Part shown: positions 11,151 through 22,079 of the stretch, piece after piece
Numbering within the stretch: the stretch's first letter is position 1
Layout of the letters: each line of letters starts with the position of its first letter
DNA from: Ariolimax columbianus
Lineage: Eukaryota > Mollusca > Gastropoda > Stylommatophora > Arionidae
NCBI GenBank assembly: GCA_036924085.1
Contig: JAVGWX010000005.1
Coordinates: 80,678,666 to 80,742,665, forward strand
Direction of reading: 5' to 3'
DNA: 64,000 bases
Position numbers and translations under genes: made by a program
The notes under the pieces: model-generated
What the model was told of the DNA's origin: nothing
The model's database searches: none
The model's input: the letters and a program-made list of their open reading frames with translations, nothing else

Positions 11151-11398
11151 CAAAGGACGGCGTTGGCTGGTGGTTAAGTGACACTGCTCACAAACCGAAG
11201 GTGCTGGGTTCAATCCCCATCACAGCACCGGCCGTTACCCCGGGGAAGCAAACCCTTAGAAAATGCAGGAGGGAGCTGACCTTTACATAAAATGCATGCC
11301 AAAGTCGGATGCACTGGGACAACAGGCGCAAAATAAAAACAGTGCAACGCACACCGCCTTGGGGAATAGAGAATTAAGGCGAACGCACAAAAAAAAAA
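11151..11398 (+). mobile_element. tRNA-derived SINE, family S, copy 2
   Basis: Near full length: A box GGCTGGTGGTTAAGTG, B box GGTTCAATCCC, body to GCGAACGCAC and an A tail. Target duplication TTCGTTATC (11142-11150) and TTCTTTATC (11399-11407). LINE C copy 1 (about 915-950) is the paralogous empty site. Confidence 0.85.
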
Positions 11399-11559
11399 TT
11401 CTTTATCATCATGGACTGTAGTTACATCCCTTTTATCAAAGCACAATTACTATCATCTGACAAGATAGAAAAAGCCAATGATGTGGTTAGTCAATGCATG
11501 AATTGAATACCTCCCACCAAACACTTACTTCAGTCAAATTCAATTAGGAAATCTATTTG

Positions 11560-12960
11560 ATGAAATAGCTGGAGGAAAGCTAAAGTCATGGCACTGCTGA
11601 AACCTGGAAAAACACAAATAGATGCAACATATTTCAAACCTGTATCACTTCTATGGCATCTATATAAAGTATTTGAAAAAAATGATATTGGGTCGAATCT
11701 CAAGAATTATTGACGATATTTAGGATATGACGGTTTTAGGCCTGGAAAATCGTGCTGTGGATATATGCTTAACCTTACGCAACACATTGAGGATGGGTAC
11801 GAGTAAAAGCAGGTGACAGACGTTGTTTTAATTGAACTCACTGTGGCATATCACACAGTAAAACAACTACTGCTGCCAAAAATATGTAAAGTTACTAAGG
11901 ACTGGCGCTTGACTCAGGTAATCAATTGCTTTCTACGGAGTAGACATTTCTATGTGACTTTGAAAAATAAAGACATTGGATGGCGCAACCAGAAGACAGG
12001 CCTGTCACAAGGAAGTGTCCTGACCACAACGGTATACACCAATAATCAGCCAGTTAGCCCAGGAACAAGTCAGTTCATATTTGCTGATGACACTGCAATA
12101 ACTGCACAGGCAAAGTGTTTTGAGAAAGTGGAACTCGGATTTACAAAAGTTCTAGACAGAATGGCCGAATACTATGAGGAAAACCACCTCAAAGTCAACC
12201 CCAGTAAAACACAGGTATGCACTTTCCACTTGAAAAACAGAGAAGCAAAATGACAACTTCATATTAAATGGTACGGACAGGTACTTGAACATAGCAATAC
12301 ACCAAAGTATTTAGGTATTGTAATGGACCGCACACTACAAAACAAAAAGTCAGTGCAAGAAACAATATAATTCGCAAGCTGACAAACACTGCATGTGGAG
12401 CACCCCCGATGGTGCTCCACACATCAGCCCTTGCACTATGTCTTTCAGCAGCAGAGTATGCAGCAGACACACGAAACAGGTCGATGAGGCAGTAAACGAG
12501 ACATACCGAATTGTAACAGGATGCTTTAAACCGACGCCAACAAAAAAGACCTACACAATTGCAGGTATCGCTCCTACGGATATTAGAAGACATGTCGCAT
12601 TTGAAGATGAGAGACAAAAGCTATCCTGTGATCAGAGACACTCTCTTTTTGTACACATCCCAGAAAGAATATGACTGAAATCGAGGAAAAGTTTTCTGCG
12701 GACTGTATAGCCCTCCGAATAGAATTCCGAGACAAGTGGCGTCAAAAGACTGGTGAAGGTTGGATGAAGATTAAAGAACTTGCACCAGAACATGATTTGC
12801 CATATACTACGTGGAGATCTCTGAACAGGTTAAGAACAGGTGTGTCTAGACGTAGGTCTAACCTGAAAAAGTGGGGATAGGCAGGCAATGAATATTGTGA
12901 ATGTAGGGCCATCCAGGACCCGGAACACCTTATTATGTATGCAGTAATCTTGTACCTGAT
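11560..12960 (+). pseudogene. Jockey-like LINE family I, copy 1
   Basis: Reverse transcriptase in several frames: VMALLKPGKTQ, VLIELTVAYHTV (damaged DLTAAYDTV; first catalytic Asp lost), WRNQKTGLSQGSVLT, FIFADDTAITAQ (catalytic Asp pair kept), KVNPSKTQVC, KQVDEAVNETYRIVTGC, and a C-terminus WRSLNRLRTGVSRRRSNLKKWG with a damaged CEC zinc-binding end. Frames at 11813-12253, 12393-12674 and 12671-12880 are pieces of one protein. Same family as 61800-64000. Confidence 0.8.
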
Positions 12961-13400
12961 GGTGGCAAATTAAAAACCACTGACAGTGGCTGGTTTTTAG
13001 GTGAAGACTGCATGAGGCTGCTGGACACAGTAAGTATTTGATGAAATAAGTCTTTTGCATAAGGATGTTTATTTTCAAGCCACAAAAAAAATTAGGTATC
13101 TTCTCAAATGAGAACAAGGAAACAACTGAAAAACACAGTTTAATAATAATATTAAACAAACAGCATCAATTATATTATACCTACTTTTCTTGACTATTCC
13201 AGTGGCATCAAACTAAGTGTTCACATGACGATAACGACGATATATGTATAATTAATGAATTAATCAAGTGTTCTACAGAATTTATAAAACAAATATGTCT
13301 TGATTCTTGGAACCAACATCATCAAATAGGAAACATTCCCATAAGTGATCTGTTCAAGCAGCTAGCCAAGGGTTTATGTACTCAAAGTCCCAGTCAGGCG
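12961..13400. other. No supported feature
   Basis: AT-rich sequence between two LINE remnants; no recognised element. Confidence 0.35.
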
Positions 13401-13419
13401 CTGATTTCGTGTTCTTCTG

Positions 13420-14840
13420 ATTTTTCCATACTACACACTTTCTTCCCTCAGCATTTTCAAATCTATCATCCTCTACACAAATGCATTTTCTAGACCTTCT
13501 GTCTCTTCATCATTCTGTAGAGTATTCATAACTACCCTGATCAACTCAACACTGTTTCTTATCATCACAGCTTGTCCTGCCACTGCATCAGCATTTTCGC
13601 TGCCCCAGATGCTTGTATGTCCTGGGCAGTAGATCCATGTGACACCTTGTACACCTGAGTTGCTCAGAAGAGACATACTCCCTTCTTAGCATGTACCTTT
13701 CTATCTTACGAAGGATACCCTGCGAGTCTGACAGTACAACTGCGTGTGTCATATGTTTCATCACCAACCAAGTTAGAGCTGCTGTTACCGCCTCAATCTC
13801 CATCCTCATTCCCGATGTGGTAGTGGAGTAGGCAGTTCATTTCTCTACCATCTCCCTGCCATTTTTGTAGTCAACCAAATCTAAACCGCACTTGTTTGCA
13901 TCTCTGTACAGAATTGGGTCTTGTGGTCATGAGTGTTGCTGGATAAGCTCCTGTATTGAAGCTTCTGTCCTAGTGCCGCCCACTTGCGACATTCTCTGCT
14001 CAGTTGTATCCCGCCCTAGGTAGGCAGCTCTCATTGCCCACTTCTACCCATTCACTGCCTCTTCTCACTTCTTTCAATGCACAAACCCTCATCAGTTAGT
14101 CTTCTGCCTCTGCCATCAAGACCTTCCTCGATTAATATGTCTGCTCTTGAGTATATCCAAGTCTTGATGCAAAGAGTGGTGCCCATTATTGGCACCTGCG
14201 CTACTTCTTGTCACACCTTGATGCTTGGCTAATCAAACAGGAATCTCATGGCAGCAATGGGAGTATCTCTAGTGCATCCTAGAACTGTCCCATGGCCTTG
14301 TTCTGGATTTGTCTCCGATCTATCTACCTGTGTCTATGATAGCGTGAGCAACCCAAGACCATAGTCTATGACAGACAATACCAGTGCCTGCATCAGCAAG
14401 AAGAGAGTCCATTGTTGCATGTCTGTGGCCGCCATGACTTTGATACCCCTCTTTACTTTCAGAATCACATTGTCAACATGTTTAATGAAAGAGAAGCTTT
14501 TGTTGAATATGGTACCCAGGTATTTCATGTTATGCTCTCTCTCAATGTTGGCGACCATGCAGGTGGACCCTGGTAGTGTATCTGAGACCAACCTATTGCT
14601 TAGGGAGAACCAGACAATCTTGGCCCTGGATGGATTGATAACAGTGTTGTAGTCGGTGCACCATCCAGATAGTGTCAGTCCTGCCTATTCCCTGATTGTA
14701 TAGCAGGATGTAGTCCGCATATGTGAGGATCCTACCAGGCCCAGTCACATCCATCTGTGCAATTTTGCAAGCATATACATTAAAAAGTACAGGAGACAGA
14801 GGAGAGAGGTGAGGTAGTCACAGCACTATAGTTCTGGTCT
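13420..14840 (-). pseudogene. RNase H-bearing LINE family L, copy 1
   Basis: Minus-strand remnants in order: SPLSPVLFNVYA and LTYADYILLYNQG around 14830-14690 (second catalytic Asp of YADD replaced by Tyr), KYLGTIFNKSFSF and LVLSVIDYGLGLL (14591-14334), then RNase H pieces: EIEAVTAALTWL and AVVLSDSQGILRKIE (13809 downward), and WIYCPGHTSIWGSENADAVAGQA (13640-13550). Domain order fits LINEs with a C-terminal RNase H. Stops and shifts throughout. Confidence 0.75.
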
Positions 14841-15469
14841 CTGATGTCCAGGAACCGCACTTCAGAGCGACGTTTCTGTATATGTGTAAATATTTAATGA
14901 AAGCTATATATATATTTGTGTGTGTGAAATATGTCTCTATATCTTAACTTAGATAAAAATCAATAAACACTAGATTGATTGTCTAGTCTGTATGCCTTTG
15001 TACAGAATCTCTCCCTTATGATTCTCTGGATTACAACAAGTGTAAATTGTACAGCACAAACATCCAGTTAGAAGGAATTTATCATAACTGTATTCTCTTA
15101 TGAGTTGTCAAATTGTCACTCTCAGCAAACACAACTCACTAAAACAATATATCACTGCAGTGTTTACTCCCATTACTTTATAGAGCTGAGGAATAGAGAC
15201 AGCTTGCCCATTCACTGTATAGACTAGGTTTTAACTTTACCCCTGATAGAAAAAAAACCCAATGTCATTCTGAGAATTTGAATGCACGTCTGTGTTGTCA
15301 AAGACCAGCATCCAAACCATTCGGCCAGCCACTCATCTTCCAACTCCACAAACATCACTTCACTTAGTCTATCCTCTTCCTCTCCTTGGGGATGTTTGTA
15401 TATACTTGTAACTGAGTGTGCTGATAAACAGGTGATTTACCATGATGGAGAAGCTACCTCCTTTTGGCC
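14841..15469. other. No supported feature
   Basis: AT-rich sequence with a short TA/TG-rich tract (about 14905-14925); no gene or repeat assigned. Confidence 0.35.
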
Positions 15470-15473
15470 TTAA

Positions 15474-18034
15474 CCCTTAAAAGACACCACGCCACGTCAT
15501 TTGTCGATTAGACAGTCCTGTTTTAACATTCCGCCACATGAACTGGCGCAACTCTTTGCAACGTATTAAATGTATTTAATATGGGTTTAATCCAAATCTA
15601 GCTAGTATAAACCCACAACAATGCCATTTCAGATTCCATTTCTAGAGCGTGAGTTAACATATTTATCAATTATGTACTACTAAATTAAAAAATTAAAATG
15701 TAAACAAAGATATTTTGTGAACTTTTTTTTACTTGAAGAAATAGTGTCCTCCCTTCCAATTCTCGTGAGACACGATTTTCGGCAGTACACGTCTCACAGA
15801 TAATTCAATCATGACTTGAAATAGACAGACACGTAGATCAAGAATTATTAAGCATGGACAGTTCTAATTCAGAAGGAAATATTCATAATAAATTTTTATT
15901 GGAAAGTGTGTCAGTGATATTTTGTTTCCATAAAATGGGCGTTGTCGCTCGAAATGTACCAACGCCAAGTTTAAAATATTTTTATTTTCTATCCAACATT
16001 TTAAACTACTGCAATGTCATTTCCATTAGATCCATCTACAGTGTTTCCTGTTCCAATGGCAACTACTAGGGCAGACGCTCAGGTTAGTGATGAGGGGCAA
16101 TGGAGGGAGGTATTTGATGGCAGCACAGACAATACCTTTCGGTTTATTCCACTCCAGCCAAGAATCCCTGGTGTCAATCCTGACATTATTTCAGAGAATG
16201 CATCACCCTTATGTTGCTTTAAAGCTTTATTTACTGATGCCATTATGGAAGACCTTGTCAGGTCAGTAAATGATTATGCGGCCCAACGGTCCCTGGCAAT
16301 GAAACAAACAACTGCGGTACGGTCAGTTTTTCTAACATGGTCACTAGTGACTGTGCCTGAGCTATATCAATTCTTTGCTATTATTATTGTTATCGGCTGT
16401 TTAAAGAAGTCTAAAATTAGTGACTACTGGGCACATGATGAGACTATAGAAACACCTTGGTTCAGGAAGGTATTCACGAGGGAAAGGTTCAAAGCGTTGT
16501 ACCATTCAATGTTTCACGTAAGCGATCTTGATTCGCAGGGCAAGCCAAAATTGAGCCATTTGTGCAGAGCTTGCTACTTCAATTTAAAAAATCCTATTAC
16601 CCATTCAAGGAACTTTCTGTGGATGAAATGGTCATTGAATGGAAGGGAAGGTGGGCCCATAAGATGTTCAATGCATCAAAGCCAAAAAAATACCATGTCA
16701 AAACCTTTGGCCTCTCCGACAGCAGCACTGCTTATGTTGTCAACATATTGATATATTTTGGTAGCAATACATCTTACAATCCAGACCTAGATCCAAGCAG
16801 TCAACAAGCTGTCAAAGTATTTGACAAGCTTTTAGAACCTTGTGGGAAAGGCCATCACATTTATGCTGACCGTTACTACACCAGCTATCCGCTGCTGCAG
16901 TACCTTACCAGTAATGGCCATTACTACACTGGTACGGTCAACATAAACCGCAGAGATTTTCCACAACCTTTCAAGACAACAAAATTGTCCTTTTTACAAA
17001 TGAAATGGTTTCTCCATATAGAAAGAACATTCTTCTGCGTGATGTTCAGAGACAAGAAGGCTAAAAAACCCTGCTTGCTTGTCTCAAGCCTCGGTGACCA
17101 CCAAACGTTTAACAAGTCGTTCTGGTGTAGTGAAGGATAAACCATCAATGATTGATGACTACAACTACCGCATGAATGGGTGTGATAAGGTTGATCAGTG
17201 TTTCGCAACATATGGTACCTTCACTAGAAGAACAAGGAAATGGTGGAAGAAAATTTTCTTTTGGATTTTTCAAGTAGCTCATTTATTTTGCATGCCCTGA
17301 CCAGGTCTGCAAACACAAAAAAGCAGCCCTATCTAGAATTTAAAAGACAATTAGTTACTGAGCTTCACCTTTTTGCAGCTACAGAGATGCCTAGCATGCA
17401 GATGGATCCTTACATCAGCAGCCATGCAAACAGACACAGTGGAAAAAGACACATTATCAAAAAGTCTACACTGTGTCATCAATGTATTGTTTGCAGTACT
17501 CCAAATGCGAGAGTTAGGACATCATTTTTTTTGTCAAGGATGCCCAGACCAGCCATTTCTTTATCCAAATCACTGTTTTGAACAGCATCATTTAAAATAA
17601 ATGTAAATTAAAATCAGCTGTTCATAGATAATTTTTTTCTTCTTAGAGAATTAGTGCCATTTTATTTTTCAATTTACCAAACACTGCTCAATGGTCATAA
17701 TAATGTTATTTCTAATTCAAGAGTGATGATACTTCCCAATATTGTGTAAATGTGGATATATTATCAAAAGAAAGCATTTTTGTGTGTCAACATTGTGAAG
17801 GATTCATTTGAATGAAATGGCAAATGAAAAAATGTTTACAAATTATTTATTGTTTTGATTTTTGTTTACTCATTACATCATTTTTTGCATGCAACTTCAC
17901 TGTACAGACATCTTATTGCACTGTTTCTAAAAAGATAAGATATATGAATAATTTTGTCACAGCTGTCAGGTGTGAACATTTTTGTAGAAAAATAGGTGTG
18001 TAAAATCGTGGTTTTTGGCTGCGTCTACTAAGTG
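15474..18034 (+). mobile_element. piggyBac-type DNA transposon with TTAA target duplications
   Basis: The 2.56-kb element is flanked by TTAA at 15470-15473 and 18035-18038. Its ends are imperfect inverted repeats: CCCTTAAAAGACACCACG at the left and, read inward from the right, CACTTAGTAGACGCAGCC. It contains one transposase gene covering 16014-17600, broken by frameshifts. Termini, TTAA and transposase agree, so identification is firm. Confidence 0.88.
16014..17600 (+). pseudogene. piggyBac transposase (PGBD-like), frameshifted
   Basis: Cut-and-paste transposase of the DDE_Tnp_1_7 family. The N-terminal domain is in frame 16014-16550 (FKALFTDAIMEDLV, LYQFFAIIIVIGCLKKSKISDYW). After a shift near 16548 the catalytic core continues in 16562-17140: LSVDEMVIEW (first Asp) and HIYADRYYTSYPLL (second Asp). 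A second shift gives 17079-17300 with DYNYRMNGCDKVDQ (third Asp pair; normal MGGVD altered) and RKWWKKIFFW. The cysteine-rich C-terminal finger (CIVCSTPNARVR, then CQGCPDQPFLYPNHCFEQHH) spans two further frames. At least four shifts and few stops, so it is dead but recent. Confidence 0.88.
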
Positions 18035-18089
18035 TTAATGCAGGTCAATTTTAGGTAGGAATTTCATTACCTTCAGATTTTTTTTTACC

Positions 18090-18332
18090 CCAACAGCGGC
18101 AAACATCTGTCATAAGTTTTTTTAAACAAGCACAGCATGTGCACAGAACTTCAGAGTTTATCATCCATCTCTGATAAGACTAGGTGCCGATCTCATTTCT
18201 CAACAGACCAGGCGATTCTTGAAACTTGCAGGATTTGAACATCCACCATTTCAAGCTTTTGTTTCTTGAGAGAGGAGTGTCTTACCTCAGTTAAACTATG
18301 CGCCCCCCCCCCCCCCCCTCCACAAAGATAAT
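18090..18332 (-). mobile_element. tRNA-derived SINE, family Q, copy 1, with C-homopolymer
   Basis: On the minus strand a tRNA-like head reads TAGTTTAACTGAGGTAAGACACTCC (A-box region) and TGTTCAAATCC (B-box, about 18230-18240), then AGTTTCAAGAATCGCCTGG. Homologous to 36590-36810. A run of cytosines lies at 18302-18318 on the plus strand. The repeat abuts the left edge of the duplicated zinc-finger block. Confidence 0.55.
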
Positions 18333-18465
18333 ATCAACTTTGTATATTTTCAAAGCAATGCATTTAGCAAACGGTACACTATAAATTTTAAGCTTTTAAG
18401 GTTCTCTCCACTTTTACTTTTAGATGACAACACATTGTAAACCCTACAGCACAATCATCACCCTT

Positions 18466-20207
18466 TCAAAGCGTGTGCACAGTATGTGTTCTTTTGTGTA
18501 ATTCTAGATTACTGCAATGAGTAAATTCTGCCTCACAAATATCACACTTGTGTAGTTTCTCTTCAGAATGTGTTCTTTTATGTCTTTCTAGATGACCACT
18601 CTGAGTAAACCCTACACCACAAAAATCACATTTATAAGGTTTTTCTCCAGTATGTGTTCTTTTATGTACTTCTAGATTACTGGAATGCGTAAATGCTGCC
18701 CCACATTTGTCACACTTGTAAGGTTTTTCTCCAGTATGTGTTCTTTTATGAACTTCCAGAGTACTGGAATGAGTAAAAACTGCACCACAAACATCACAAC
18801 TATATGGTTTCTCTCCAGTATGAGTTCTTCTGTGTCGCTCTAAATTATTGCTTTGAGTAAAACCTGCCCAACAAACATCACACTTGTAAGGTTTTTCTCC
18901 AGTATGTGTTCTTTTATGTATTTTCAGATCACCACTCTGAGTAAATCCTACCCCACAAACATCACAGTTGTAAGGTTTCTCTCCAGTATGTGTTCTTTTG
19001 TGTATTTTCAAAGCATTGCACCTAGCAAAACCTATACCACAAACATCACACTTGTATGGTTTTTCTCCAGTATGGGTTCTTATGTGCATGTTCAAAGTAC
19101 TGCGTTCAGCAAATCCTACACCACAAATATCACACTTGCAAGGTTTTTCTCCAGTATGTGTCCTTTTGTGCCTTTCCAGATGATTACACCGAGTAAACCC
19201 TACGCCACAAATATCACACTTATAAGGTTTTTCTCCAGTATGCGTCATCTCATGTATTTTCAAAGCATTGCATCTAGCAAATCCTACACCACAAACATCG
19301 CACTTGTAAGGCTTCTCTCCAGTATGGGTTCTTATGTGCATGTTTAAAGTACTGCGCTTAGCAAATCCTACACCACAAATATCACATTTGCAAGGTTTTT
19401 CTCCAGTATGTGTTCTTTTGTGTCTTTCCAGATCATTTCCCCGAGTTAATCCTAACCCACAAACATCACACTTGTAAGGTTTCTCTCCATTATGTGTTCT
19501 TTTCTGCTTTTCAAGATTAGTCCATAGAGTCAATTCTGCACGACAAACATCAATGTTTTGAGATTGTTCTTTAGAATGTCTTTTTTTATGTGACTGTAGA
19601 TCACTGCTGTCAACAAATCCATTGCCACATACATCATTTATGAACATTCTTTCTCCTGTACTCTGTTTCTGGACATCTTGAACTAGTAGGTCACTCTGGA
19701 ACTCATAACCCCCACCAGAAGCTTTGAGATCATCCTTCTTCTCACACAGTGAAAATATGTTATCCAACTCTTGGCTACAGTCTTCATTTTGTAATGTCAG
19801 CTTGTGGCCAGTCAGTATGTCACAAACATCTGCTTTCCTGTCATGACAGCTAGCAGAATCTCTAGATGTTACAGTTTTAGTCAATTCTGATTCTCTCTCA
19901 TGAAATCTTATTATCTCCACAACATTGGTGACAATTGTTTTGTTGACCATTTCATTTATTTTGTTTCTGTCATGGTCAGGTAAAACAGCTAAAAGTTCCT
20001 CCTGCTTCCCAACTTTCAAGCATTTGTCACCATATATCACTTTCTCAGTCAAATGTTCTTGTTTGAAGATGAGATGATGATTTTGGGTATGACAATATTT
20101 TTCTGAAATGTAGAGAAGCAAATGCAAGTGAGCAAAGACAATAAACTCATTACAACCCAGCCTAATTTTGTCGATTTGTGTCTTACAGTCCAAGGCAAGT
20201 GTTACAA
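18466..20207 (-). CDS. C2H2 zinc-finger gene A, last coding exon (12 fingers)
   Basis: The exon encodes an N-terminal acidic and polar region of about 200 residues without a recognised domain (no KRAB, SCAN, BTB or ZAD seen), two degenerate fingers that lack the first Cys, then 12 canonical C-x2-C-x12-H-x3-H fingers joined by TGEKP linkers. Predicted DNA-contact residues (-1,2,3,6) run RNDR, KSTM, RNAI, RNHR, ESTM, RNAI, QGDI, QNNR, HSTV, HSNV, QGHR, HSNL. The likely product is a nuclear sequence-specific DNA-binding protein. Acceptor AG is at 20208-20209 with a TACTAAC branch-like motif at 20221-20227. The exon begins TT, which completes a codon with the G ending the exon at 23507-23627. There is no ATG near the exon start, which supports splicing. 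Stop at 18466-18468. Paralogue at 39505-41159. Confidence 0.85.
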
Positions 20208-20451
20208 CTCTGTATGTAAAGTTAGTATTTTCAAAATGAAATTAATTAATATTTTTAAAATTGAACTAAAATTACAATCTAAAGACATAGTTAACTCTTT
20301 GCAGTCCAGCCTAATTTACACAATATTTACATAACACACCAAGAAATGGGATGTAGCTCTTTTTCATACTGACTGAAGAGGACAAAAGCACTGCTTTGCA
20401 AACTACCAACAGCAGATAGGTCAAAGAAACTTGGGGTGGGGTGTGTGTTAC

Positions 20452-21429
20452 TGTAACAGTTCCCGCCGGAGCAAGGGGAGTTTAGGATGCCTGAACATGT
20501 TAAAGCTTAAAGCTACCTGAATGCATGTCAAGGTCACTCACCGTTTCAGCAAAGGAGAACAGAGTTGGGTTAAGGAATGTGGACAGGTAGAAACTGACCA
20601 CTGGCCTTCCGATTTTGGTAGGGGGAGATTGATTGACAGATGAAATTGGCAGCGGGGCTTGCTGCGAGAGAATGAGTGACAGGTGTGCAAAGTGTTTCGT
20701 TCCAATTGGGATTGAAGATGGCCATCACCTGAGATCGATTGGTCAAGCTCTGGCCTTGCTTGAGGATATATAACTCGAGACAAAGTTTAGCTCAAGAGGC
20801 TGGATAGAGGGATGGAGAGAGGCTAGAGAGAGAGAGAGGCTGTATGGAGGAGAGGGAGAGGCTGTATGGAGGAGAGTGAGAGAGAGAGAGAGACTGAATG
20901 TAGATAGTATGTTTAACTCACCGACTTAGATGGAGGAGTGATTGATAGACGATTGGACGAATTTTTAGTGATAGAATAGGATCGCTCAAATAGGTGAATG
21001 AGTTTTGCATTAATAGATAATCTGAATGTGTGTTTGTAAGCAAGAACACATTGTGAACGAGTTATGTCGAGATCGCCCGCCTGAGGGGATTTCAGTGAGG
21101 AAGAGTATTTGATAAGGTGTGTTGAAGACGCAGTTAAGGCGATGTGTGTGTGATGTAATTGCAAGGCAATAGAACTGGGTTTTAGATAGTTGGGAATTCC
21201 ATCAATAGTTAATGCTTACAATTCCCGTTTTAGTAGAATGTTTAGTTAAGATATGTATTATATTGTGTTTGTAATTTCTCTACTCATTCTATGATATGAG
21301 TATGCTATAATAAATATGCCACCTGCTGTGTGATATGTCATTTACTGAGTATGGTCATGATGATGTGGATGAGTGTGAGAATGTTCTAAGTTAGAATAAC
21401 GGCCAGGGCAAACAGTGGAGTCTGCTACA
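20452..21429 (+). mobile_element. Possible solo LTR-like segment
   Basis: Begins TGTAACAG and ends GCTACA (TGTA..TACA). It contains a TATA-like GGATATATAA at 20764-20773, a GA-rich microsatellite at 20806-20900 and an AATAAA at 21309-21314. It sits in intron 2 of gene A and is missing from the matching intron of gene B. No flanking target duplication could be found (GTTAC against TAACG) and there is no internal coding region, so this is tentative. Confidence 0.3.
20806..20900. repeat. GA-rich microsatellite
   Basis: Interrupted (GAGA)n with repeated GGCTGTATGGAGGAGAG units. Low-complexity tract inside the LTR-like segment. Confidence 0.8.
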
Positions 21430-21499
21430 TAACGTAAGACTTAGTAACGTTAAAAAGACATTGTCAGATTTCTGCTAGACCCAATAATTATCTGAGACC

Positions 21500-21809
21500 A
21501 TTTGTGAAATTAGGGCTGCACTTGGGCGCTGTTGTTTAATGTCCACAATGAGTAAGTTTAATCTTCTGTGTGTCCTGAAAAGGATGTTAAGTGGCGGGAT
21601 GTAGTAGCTTTCCTCACATCTCGAGCATGCTGATGAAGGTGGAACGCAGTCCTCCAGGTGGTTGTGCCATGCTTGGCCTCATCTACGTGGCTCTCACTAC
21701 TACGGGGATCACATCGCTCCCCATCTCATCAGCCAGGCTGACTTGAAAACAGCCTGTTTCCAAGGAACGCTACATGGAAGAGAAATAGTGGTCTTGGTCA
21801 GTGTATTGT
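21500..21809 (+). repeat. Interspersed repeat family N, copy 1
   Basis: Matches 28560-28870 (inverted) and 53110-53407 plus 56082-56130 (inverted). Shared blocks include GTTGTTTAATGTCCACAATG, GCATGCTGATGAAGGTGGA and CTTGGTCAGTGTATTGTG. No protein recognised. A family-S SINE begins directly at its end. Confidence 0.6.
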
Positions 21810-22060
21810 GGGGACAGCGTGGGCTAGTGGTTAAGTGACACGACTCACAACCTGAAGGTGCTGGGTTCGATCCCCATCACAGCACCGGACATTACACCGA
21901 AGAAGCAAACCCTTATAAAACGTAGGAGGAATCACACCCTTACATAAAATGCATGCCAAGTCGGATGTACTGGGTAGACAGGTGCAAAATAAAAACCGTA
22001 GTGCAACGCACACCACCTTGGAGAATAGAGAAATAAGGCAAACGCCAAATTAAAAAAAAT
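21810..22060 (+). mobile_element. tRNA-derived SINE, family S, copy 3
   Basis: The most complete head of the family in the window: GGGGACAGCGTGGGCTAGTGG with A box GGCTAGTGGTTAAGTG, B box GGTTCGATCCC, body to AAGGCAAACGCC and a long A-rich tail. Lies in intron 2 of zinc-finger gene A. Confidence 0.88.
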
Positions 22061-22079
22061 TTAAAAAAAACAACCCCAA

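Larger units (their letters stand above)
9300..11495 (+). mobile_element. LINE family C, copy 2, composite locus with nested insertions
   Basis: Three pieces of one LINE tail can be joined by comparison with copy 1. 9300-9582 holds thumb sequence LRLQWLGHTQRMDDGRIPK and YGELQLTKR. 10986-11150 corresponds to copy 1 positions 770-930. 11399-11495 corresponds to 935-1000. Between them sit a long tRNA-SINE (F1) and a family-S SINE (S2). F1 itself holds two insertions (J1, G1). The reading frame is dead. Confidence 0.75.

Noticed and set aside
18853..19347. Long plus-strand frames opposite the zinc-finger exons, also 39640-40482 (280 codons)
   Set aside because: Antisense shadows of the periodic C2H2 array; the repeat of SSM..FS-type text mirrors the finger period.
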